From NCBI RefSeq assembly GCF_963169125.1, contig NC_084798.1, positions 100,953,970 through 101,017,969 of the forward strand: a stretch of DNA of 64,000 bases, given 5' to 3'. The position numbers and the translations under genes were made by a program. The first letter of the stretch is position 1; each line of letters starts with the position of its first letter. This DNA is from Humulus lupulus (Eukaryota; Streptophyta; Magnoliopsida; Rosales; Cannabaceae). Positions 55,621-64,000 of this stretch are shown one piece after another. The notes under the pieces are model-generated. The model saw only the letters and a list, made by a program, of their open reading frames with translations. It was not told the DNA's origin and made no database searches.

Positions 55621-56230
55621 CCATTAACAAGTTGTGCACTTAGCCCAGATTGTTGTAGCATTGCAACCCAGAATTTTAGATTTTCTTTCCTTAGTTCCCC
55701 ACCTTTTTGTTCACCTATCACACCTTCAAAACATTCCATAACTCAAATTGTTCACTTCAAATCACAATCTTTCTAAACCTAACACCTACACCATAAAATG
55801 CAACAACAAAGACCAAGTGAAAGAAAATCAAGAAAACAAGGAAAACCATTTTTTTCCTTAACAAACATAAAAAAATATTCAATAAAGGAAATTAAATGAA
55901 CTTAACTAAAGTACTAAAACAAAATTAAAAACAAAGGTTAGAAACTTGGGTTGCCTCCCAAGAAGAGCTTGATTTAAAGTCGTCGGCTTGACTTTGTTGA
56001 AAAGTGCTCATCAAAGAGTGACATTTGCCCACAGAGAGTGGCATGTGCTCTTACACATCGTTCTTCATTGTGGACACCCTCAAGCTTGGCGAGATGTGAA
56101 ATTGAATGTCTCGTGAACTCAACTCGACTTGCTTTTGATCAATGTGTGTGATGGATGCCAAGGAACCATGCTATTGATGGCGGAGGAGGTGGTGGCCACA
56201 TAGGATCTTCGTATGTGTATGCTTCCATGA

Positions 56231-57105
56231 CTAGTGGCTCCCATAGTTGAGAATCAAAAACTTGTTGTTCTTGGAAGTGTTGCATATGGAGTGGTGGGTT
56301 TGCATTTGCTCAAAAGATTTATCAACATCTTGGGTGGAGATAGAATTCAACACAATTGAATTTACTATTACCTCTCCCTTTGTTTCATCACTTTGGATTG
56401 AAGAGGGCTTCATTTCATGCTTAACTTCTTCCTTTAGCAGCTCCATCTCCTTTCCACTCCCCAATGGCATGAAATTACAATGATTTTCCTCTCCTGAATT
56501 TTTTATGTATCTAGGCAAAGTCTCTAAGGGTGTATTATGAAACTCGTTGAAAAATTCCTCAACTTGATTTTCTAATATTTTAAGAATCACCATTTTCCTG
56601 AATCAAAACATCATTTTTGCCATAAATTCCTTCATCAACTCCTCCAATTAATTTGATATGTCCATTTGTTGAGGTTTTTCTATGATGAAGTTTCAAAAAT
56701 CCTCCAATGTCTCCCCCATGGTTCTTGAGTGCTATCTTCAAAAGTAGGCTTCATATGGCAGAAATTATTCTCCAAAACTTGGTTGGTTATTGGAGAATTC
56801 AAACAATACCATTCATCATATTCCACCATGTCTTCCAACATCCAATAGGCTTCATCAATGGATATTTGATAGAAATTGGTAGTACCATCTCCTCTTTCTA
56901 CCCATTCTCTTGCGGTGGCATGCAACCCATTGAGAAAGACTTCAAGTAAACAATCTCTAGACAAACCATGGCAAGGGAACCTCATGAACAAATTTTTGTA
57001 TCTCCACCATGCTCTATGTAAAGGCTCTGAGTCATGTTGAACAAAGTTAATGAGGACTTTCCGATGAGACATCTCAAGTACCTCGTAAAAGCACCAAACA
57101 AACAA
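56231..57105 (-). pseudogene. Gag remnant of the Athila-type element D
   Basis: The 57105-56680 frame has the Athila Gag pattern: FVQHDSEPLHRAWWRYKNLF, MRFPCHGLSRDCLLEVFLNG, ARE..., then DEAYWMLEDMVEYDEW. A further frame, 56593-56231, has FFNEFHNTPLETLPRYIKNS and EENHCNFMPLGSGKEMELLK, corresponding to the region between Gag and protease (the family usually has CNAITLRSGKEL). A gap with frame changes lies between them. The protein would form the capsid. The first Met at 57105 may not be the true start. Confidence 0.75.
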
Positions 57106-57182
57106 AAGTATAAAATAGAACTAGGAAAAATAAGAAACCAAATTGAAAAGCAATTGATTTTTACAAAAAAAATTTCACTAAA

Positions 57183-57205
57183 CCAATCCTCAGCAATGAC
57201 GCCAA
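57183..57205 (-). promoter_or_regulatory. PBS of element D, tRNA-Asp type
   Basis: Minus strand TTGGCGTCATTGCTGAGGA resembles TGGCGCCGTTGCCGGGGA, the tRNA-Asp site of Athila-type elements, with several transitions. It begins 8 bases inside the LTR end. Confidence 0.75.
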
Positions 57206-57213
57206 AAACTTCT

Positions 57214-58710
57214 TGCATAATAAATTTAAGCAAATATAAGTGTGCAAGTGTACACAGTTGGTAAACAAGTAATAAAGTGATAAGTAAGTATCATCTCCAC
57301 AGGGATTGTGTTAGCAATAAATTGTGTAAAATCAACACTTAACAAATTGGAATAAAACAAATGATAAAGATTTGATTAAACCAAAAAATAAATGAGAAAG
57401 TAAACAAAATAAACAAATGAACAAGAGAGCAGAACAATGAAGATGAGCTAGAATTATTGAATCCTTCTAATATGCAATATGGTAATAATGTTGTAGGTAT
57501 GCTATAGCAAAATGGATTTTATTAACTAAGAATTCCAAATAAGGTCATAGGCTTCTGTCGAAGTCACTATGGTTTTAATCCTTTTATTGAAGCAAACATA
57601 TGTCTATGCCAATCCAAATAAAAGAATTCAAACCAAACACCAATTCTATTTAGTTATACAATGCAATAATATATTTCTATATTATCACAAATCAAAATTT
57701 AAAGAAAGCAATCTTGCACCATTCAAGTCTTGTGTCAATTAATCATAACACCTTCGGCATTAAGAATTAACTTATTTATTCACAATTGATGGCCAAACAA
57801 AAGTAAGTAGTATTAAACAATAAATACTCGAATTAATAAAATATTGATTCACAAATAACACCCTTGCAACAAAATACCAAATTCACATAATAAAATTAAT
57901 CATAAATTCTAACTACTAAGAAATTAGCTCATGAATAAAATCTGAAAATTTTCCATAATAAAACCAAATATTGTCATGGGAAATACAAGAAAAGAAATTA
58001 AATACTCAAGGAGGGATTAGAAAATTAACCCCCAATAGGTGTCCCAAGAGGTTCTCTTCCCTTTTCCTCCTCTTGAAATTTTCTTCCTCTTCTTTCTTTT
58101 TTCCTTTTCTTCTTCTTCATTCTCTACTTCTCTCCAAGGTGGCTACCATCCTGTATGTTTTTTCTCCTTTGAAGGGAAATTGATTAATTTAGCTGATATA
58201 TGTTTTAGGGCTTCCCACTTCTTCTTTTTCCTTAAGCCCATGTGGGCATTTTTCTTCTTTCTTTCCATTCTTTTTATTTTGAGCAAAATGGACCCAAGTG
58301 ATTTAAAAGCCAAAAAGTCATTTAATTATCTTTCAGCCCAACTCAAATAAGTCCAAGGAAATCAACTGGGTTGGATTTGATATTGATTTAGCCACCCACG
58401 TGGGCCTTCCAAATAGCTGGCTGGTAGAGCGCGATGCTGGTGCAATGCTGTAGCATTCTCTCCTCCTGAATCCATTTCAAGCTTCAATTTCTTTCAAATA
58501 TTCAAAATTCTATCAACCACCTACCAAGATAAAATTCCACAATTTAGGATATATTTTTCCCGCATTATACTAATATATAATATTATCTTATTATATTTAA
58601 TATTTGACAAAAATAAAATAAAAACACTACAAAACACCATAAATCACTCTTTTCTTGATAAAAATATAAGTTTAAAAGCATAAAAATAACTCTAATTCCT
58701 AGAGTTATCA
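57214..58710 (-). repeat. LTR of the Athila-type element D
   Basis: About 1,497 bp. On the element strand it starts TGATAACTCTAGG (58710) and ends TTTATTATGCA (57214). It contains TATCATCTCCACAGGGATTG near 57290, a phrase common in such LTRs and leaders. Ends are inferred from TG/CA, the PBS and a purine-rich TTTTAAGGGTG just outside the 58710 end. Confidence 0.6.
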
Positions 58711-61224
58711 CACCCTTAAAATTATCTCATTTCTCGTCCTGAGTGATGACTTTAAAGTAAAAGAAAATAAATAAGAAAATCCAACTAAAAACAAGATAAC
58801 ACACAAAACGACTAATCACTACTCAAGACACATAAATGAGAGAAAATGCTTAACTTAGTATTATGCTTAACAATGGAAATGCTCTCCGAAATTTAATAAA
58901 AAAATGATGAATGATGAATGATGATGCCTCTTGTAAATGCTTTCAACCAAATTCCTCAAATGTTAATGATGTCATAAAACTAAGAATCAAACATTATCCC
59001 TAAAGTGTATACATAGCTCTTCCCAAACATTCTCAATTCTCCCCCAAAGCAAACTAGACCTTGATCCTAAAGCCTAATAATTGCCTCCATAGGTTGAATT
59101 AATGATTCCCTCTCCACTAATGTAGACAAACACTAAACCAATATCAAAAGGACTTTATCTAGTTTGTAATGTAAGGCTTAGGTGAGGGTGGTTAAAATAA
59201 GTCATTTTTGGCTCAAATCACTAAAAAAGTGATTTAATTTTTCTAAGACCAAGTAAGAGCTCACAATCACTTCCCAAAAAGATTACCTCACAAAAATCTA
59301 TGTTACTCTTTTCATTATCATTTATGAAAAGCAAACAAAGAAAGAAACACAATACTAAAACTATACTTTACTTTTCTATTTTTTTTTTTTAGAATTTTAG
59401 ATTTTTTTAAAATAAGATGCTACATCCCCAAAATTAATTGCAAACTTTATTTGTACAATTTTTTTTTTTACTTTTTTCATTTATAGGGGTGCACTCTTTT
59501 CTTTACAAGTACACTTTTTTCAATATATAAATGACAAGACACACAAGACAAGGCACACTCTCCCCCAAACTTAAAATTTAACATTGTCCCCAATGTTGAA
59601 AACAAGAAAAGAAGACAATAAAAACACTCACCAAAATTCCACTCAACAAGAATTACGCTCCTCTCACCCTCCCTTATTGTGTAACAATCAAAATATAATC
59701 TATAAAGACCAAGGTGCTCAAGGGGATGGTGAAATTATGTATATATAGCATGGCTAATATGTGGCAAAGAAATAAAATGATCAATTAAGCTCAAAGGGGT
59801 GACTAGGGATAAAACAATATAGCATGGTTGGCTTGAAAGGCTCAAACGGTCCAAAGATGGCCTAAATTATGTCCTCGATTTAGTGATGTCTAGGATTTTT
59901 TTCTCAAAGGAACCACTAAGCAATTCTACAAACTTAAGCTCTCCCAAAAATCTAGCTAACTTTAAGAATTCAAGAATTATTGGTCAAGCTATGCACACAA
60001 AATTGGGATCCACACTATCATCAAGATTTTTCAAACTCCATTAACATTTGAGTAATATTACCCTAATACACTAAACAATAGGCGAGGTAATGGATATGTG
60101 ACATGAATGCATTGTTTTTTTAGATTGGTCATCATTGAGTCCCAAGCTAAACACCAACGAAAGCAAGCAAAATCCTCTCAAAGACAACAAAAGAAAAAAA
60201 AAAAAGATAATTACAAACTACATGACAAACACATCAACACAAACTCACAAAGCACAAACACAAAACTAAATGACTGAAATTAACCAGGACAACCAAAATG
60301 ACTAAACAACCACATCTCCACATTCAAGTGGGGATTCGATTTTTATTGCACCTGCTCCAAGACCAAAGACAAAATTAAAAACTATTAACAAAAACAACAA
60401 CACCAAACAAAGCATCAACAAAGTCACAAATTAAGAAATCCATCCAAAACATCAAACCAAAACTAATCATAAACACATAAATTCACCCAAAAAAAAAGCA
60501 AAGGTAAAGAGTTGACTTAAGAAATGCTCATTCAAAAAGATGGTGGTGGCATAGCCAATGAAATTCTCCAGAAGCACACTACTAGTAGAACAAATACGTC
60601 AATGAATGACCCAGAATAGCTTGGTGAAGCACAAATAGGCAGCTAAATCTAGAATAGCCAATCAAGAGGCTAGCATGCTCGAAAATTTTGAAGACCCAAA
60701 TAACAATGGAAATGGACATATTGCAAAATAATGTAGTGAAATTTCCAAATCACAAAAGTCTCAAGTGATGAACAACCCGAATTGCTAAGTGAGGAAATGC
60801 ATTAGATGAGTTTTAGGAGTTGAGTTCAATTCGGAAAGGCCAGAGATGAGGAGATTTAGGCATTGAGTTTCAGGTTGAACTTTGGAGCTTGAGTTGTGAC
60901 TTTGGTGTTTGGCATGCTTCTGGGTTTGTCGCATATAAGGCTGAGCTCGATGTTGGTGTGGAATTACGGATTGGGCTCTCAAATCTGGGGGAGTGAGGGT
61001 GGTGTGACTCGGTTCGGCGAATTGGAGCTCTTGGATGTGCACACCTGGGTTGCATAAGAGGTGGAAGCGGCAAGGGATCGAGGGTGGGTCGATTTGAGGT
61101 TCGCTTGGGCTCACTCTTAGGGCTCGAGTTATTGGAAGATCACGACTGGGCTGGGTTCATCTCATAAGGGAGGGGTTAATGGACAGTGGTGAGGGTGGCC
61201 AGAGATGGTAGTGATGGTTGTTAT
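58711..61224 (-). other. AT-rich internal sequence of Athila/LARD character, no pol seen
   Basis: It begins with CACCCTTAAAA, a PPT-like complement, followed by ATTTCTCGTCCTGAGTGATG. CACACTCTCCCCCAAACTTA with ATTGTCCCCAATGTTG lies near 59555-59600, a pair of phrases typical of non-coding 3' regions in Athila-like elements. The open frame at 60785-61114 (Pro/His-rich, MSPSEPQIDPPSIP) has no domain I know. It ends at the target site gttat of the next LTR. Confidence 0.45.
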
Positions 61225-61904
61225 TGTAACACCCTACTAATTAGGGTCTGTTACCATGTGTGTTTAAATTAGTGCGGGATTCCTAAACGAGTCATTTGGA
61301 CTAAAACATGTGATTAAGCCACTAAGGGTTCATGTATTAAAAAATTGAGTCAACGAACAAACATTTCCATTAAAAGAAAACTTTAGTCCTTACATTGGAT
61401 CCCAAAATACAAGTTTAAAAATTTTTTTACAACTCAGGGATTACAAAATAAGTCAACCTAAGTGGCAAAACAAGGTCCAACCCCAGTTCCCCTGCGGTAC
61501 CTCGGTGGTGGCGGTCGAGCAAACTGTATTGTACACATCACCCCTAACGCTCTCCAACTCATGGGTGGCCAAGGTTCTCCTTATCCTTACCTACACCACA
61601 AAGTACCCGTGAACCAAAATACTCATCAAGAAAACACATTAGCAAATTTAGATAGTCCACATAATATAACAGCATGCTCAACAGTAACAACTGGAACCAG
61701 GCATACGCACACTGTAAAAGTAAGTGACCATAGGGCACACAAGTGTGTGTCGCACTCCCGTTCATTCCTATGGCATCTGAGCTAGTCAAGTGCATAATGC
61801 ACTCCCATTCATTCCTTTGGCATCTGAGTAAGTCAAGTGCATAATGCACTCCTGGGGTTGCCTAGCCATAACGGCCTGCACTCAACACACATAATGTTGA
61901 TCAG

Positions 61905-62366
61905 GGCTCATAATCCGAGCCTTGCAAACCCTCAACTCATAAGTCAAGCCTTGTGAACTCTCAACTTATAAGTCGAGCCTTGTAAACCCTCGACTCATAA
62001 GCCGAGCCTTGTGAACTCTCAACTCCCTCAACTTATAAGTCGAGCCTTGTAAACCCTCGACTTATAAATCGGGCCTTGTAATCCTTTGACTTATAAGTCG
62101 GCCTTGTAATCCCTCGACTTATAAGTCAGCATTATAAATCCTTGACTTATAAGTCGAGCCTTGTAAACCCCTCGACTCATAAGTCGAGCCTCTTTTTAAT
62201 CCCTCGGCTTATAAGTCAGGCCCCTATAGTCCCTTACCTTATAAGTCGAGCCCTTTTTGTCCATCGGCGTATAAGCCGAGCCTCTTTTTAATCAAATATA
62301 CCGTCAACTAGTAGGTCGAGCTCTTGGTTAGGTGCAATATACATACTTCCGACTTATAAGTCGAAC
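61905..62366. repeat. Array of about 16 palindromic repeats (CTCGACTTATAAGTCGAG type)
   Basis: Units of about 25-32 bp each contain an inverted repeat with core GACTTATAAGTC followed by GAGCCTTGTAAACCC or a variant. Individual copies deviate at one to three positions, often with compensating or paired changes (CTCGGCGTATAAGCCGAG, CTCGACTCATAAGTCGAG). It occupies the place of the mini-hairpin array of the other LTRs. Confidence 0.85.
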
Positions 62367-62475
62367 CTCTCAGCTGGGAACAGACATACGTATAATACAT
62401 TCATCATACACAGATACAACACATTACAATGTACTTACACAGGTATACACATGCATAGTTATAATCATGCTCATT

Positions 62476-62668
62476 AGCTGGCCCAAGCCCTAATCATGTT
62501 TACATTTAACAGTTGGGCCAAGCCCCAATCATAACACGTTTGACAGCAGGGTCGAGCCCTAATCATAATACATTCAACAACGGGGCCGAGCCCTAATCAT
62601 AATACACTCAATAACGGGGCTGAGCCCTAATCATAATACATTTAACAATGGGTTCGAGCCCTAATCAC
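62476..62668. repeat. Six tandem copies of a 34-bp unit in LTR 4
   Basis: Units read GGGGCCGAGCCCTAATCATA followed by ATACATTCAACAAC with variants, starting near 62476. GGCCGAGCC and similar words keep the GAGCC of the upstream array. Confidence 0.8.
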
Positions 62669-62959
62669 GTATCTCACGCATCGGGTGCAGTTTTCTTACC
62701 TTTGGTCCAAGCACAAGCAAATAAGAAAGCAAGCAAGACCCCCGAGAACGATCCTCTCCTGAGCCTTAGCGATAACCTAGTCACAACCATAGATAATATC
62801 CTTTCAACATTCGATTCCATGATAGAACCCCGGGTCCAATCCCATGCTTCCGAGACCTCCAACTCCACCAAACAAGGTGTTGAAATCGTCCCCTGAGCCC
62901 TTGAGCAAAAACCCTAAAAAGTAACAAAAAATCAAGTCCTGAAAGTTTAGTAGAGCTAC

Positions 62960-63046
62960 AGCGCTACCTACTAGGTGCTACAGCGCTAAAGTCAGAAACT
63001 CCAACTGCCCATCAGACTAGCCCTGTAGCACTACATACCTAGCGCT
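62960..63046. repeat. AGCGCT palindrome cluster in LTR 4
   Basis: AGCGCT occurs at 62960 and 63041 and once between (near 62983), with decayed copies such as GAGCTACAGCGCT, AGCACT and GGTGCTACAGCGCT. Confidence 0.75.
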
Positions 63047-64000
63047 ACAGCACTAATCCCAGCTAACCCAAAATTCTGGGTTTTTTCTCCAGAATTCTCC
63101 AAACCTCAAAGCCTCAAATTCGATCCCAACGGGTCCTCATCCTCTCAAATCAACATTTCAATCCTCCAAACAGTTTACCCAATTGCCTAGCAACATTAAA
63201 ACAGCAACAAACACCCAAAATCTACATAGAAACTCAAAATCCAAGTCTTGAGTTTGTAAAACTCAAGAACAGCAAAAACAGAGTAAGAACTCAGAAATTT
63301 AGAGAGAATCAAGGGTTAAAATCATTACCTTATTCAGTGAAGATGGGTTCCTAGCAATCCCCTAGCTTGCCAACACTTTTCCTAAGCCTCAAATCCAAAA
63401 CTCCACTCCAAAAATTCAAGCTTTCTTCCCAAAACTTCAAACCCTATGAGAGAGAGAAGGGAGTACGGGAGGGAGAGAGAGCTGTTGCACTTGTTTGTTT
63501 CCTTTAGAACTCAGCAGAGTTCTAGGTTGCCTAAGTATGCTAATCCCCAACACAGCAAATGACCAATATGCCCTTAAGCCCATAGCATGCCACTTAAAGC
63601 CTTCAAGGGCATTTTAGTCTTTCACCATCTCATCTCACCATTTCCTTAAATAAATCTTAGTTATCTCCAATACACCAAATAAATCTCCATTACTCAATAA
63701 TTCTCGGCAATGCGCTAATTTACCAAAATACCCCTAGGCCTACCCCGAGTCAGATATTTATTCCCGTTGTTACATTTTTGCTAATTTGCTCACTAGGATC
63801 GCCTCATGCCGAATAATCTAAATATATCCACATAATAATGTTGTCTCACACATATATCACATATATGCCCATATATATTCAAATATACCCATAACGGGTC
63901 AAATTTACAAAAATGCCCTTCTAGTATGAAACATACCCATATGCATATTTAATGCACCTAAACATGCATATATAATTATATTATAATATAACTCACATAA

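Larger units (their letters stand above)
55621..58710 (-). mobile_element. Athila-type Ty3/gypsy element D, 5' part (gag, PBS, LTR)
   Basis: On the minus strand: LTR (58710-57214), PBS (57205-57183), gag (57105 to about 56231), then AT-rich non-coding sequence with GGTTGCCTCCCAAGAAGAGC (about 55948) up to the junction with element B at 55620. No pol is present. The junction has no TSD or LTR end, so the element was truncated by recombination or deletion. The Athila assignment comes from the tRNA-Asp-type PBS and the Gag motifs. Confidence 0.7.
61225..64000 (-). mobile_element. Tekay/Del-type LTR 4 (runs off the window)
   Basis: The plus reading starts TGTAACACCCTAC at 61225 (flank gttat 61220-61224). 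Shared blocks: GCTCTCCAACTCATGG, CCTACACCACAAAG, GGGTGCAGTTTTCTTACC, the AGCGCT cluster and CATAATAATGTTGTC. At 64000 it has reached the part that lies about 100 bp from the terminus in the other LTRs, so the far end and its TSD are just outside. Whether it is solo cannot be decided. Its hairpin region has expanded into a long array. Confidence 0.85.

Noticed and set aside
61905..62366. Regular palindromic repeats that resemble a CRISPR array
   Set aside because: The DNA is plant nuclear, the repeats lie inside an LTR, there are no unique spacers of constant length and no cas genes.

Overview
The window is plant nuclear DNA, almost certainly from a flowering plant (eudicot likely, species not determinable). 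It consists almost entirely of LTR retrotransposons nested in one another, with MITE-like elements and AT-rich spacers between them. I found no intact host gene, tRNA or rRNA. Every coding stretch I recognise belongs to a transposable element or a decayed TE-like gene.

Layout. 1-7675: minus-strand Tat-type Ty3/gypsy element A (RT, protease, gag, PBS, LTR). A 378-bp hAT-like MITE sits in its gag, and a Tekay/Del-type solo LTR (TSD gccaa) sits in its LTR. 8012-17760: a complete plus-strand Tekay/Del chromovirus with two 2,379-bp LTRs, TSD tagac, tRNA-iMet PBS and a single-frame 1,517-codon gag-pol broken only by nine premature stops. 17766-21830: AT-rich DNA and LTR-like remnants. About 21830-38607: minus-strand Tat element C (integrase, two RNase H regions, RT, protease, gag, PBS, 5' LTR). 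It carries a plus-strand (antisense) spliced accessory gene and is interrupted by two Tekay solo LTRs (TSDs gttag and ttagt). 38608-42094: AT-rich DNA with two decayed gene remnants, one with a viroplasmin/RNase H1 N-terminal-like domain. 42095-45302: an internally deleted Ty1/copia element (TSD ttaat). 45491-46400: a GGGCCTGTTTGG-type MITE with a purine-rich tandem repeat. 47396-55620: minus-strand Tat element B (3' LTR, PPT, antisense spliced gene, integrase, RT), fused at 55620 to an Athila-type element D (gag, PBS, LTR to 58710). 58711-61224: sequence of Athila-internal character. 61225-64000: another Tekay-type LTR running off the window.

The Tekay LTRs are the most structured sequence here. 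Downstream of the TATA box, in what should be the RNA leader, each carries short inverted repeats (GAC...GTC type) whose stems change between copies while pairing is kept. Each also carries a cluster of 6-bp palindromes, AGCGCT in five LTRs and CCGCGG in one. The two Tat elements that keep their 3' halves each contain an antisense gene with its own TATA box, a 5'-UTR intron, a domain resembling 'putative gypsy type transposon' proteins, a coiled coil and a conserved C-terminal motif.

Most disabling stop codons read as CAG/CAA to TAG/TAA, CGA to TGA or TGG to TAG, as expected from deamination of methylated cytosine in silenced DNA.
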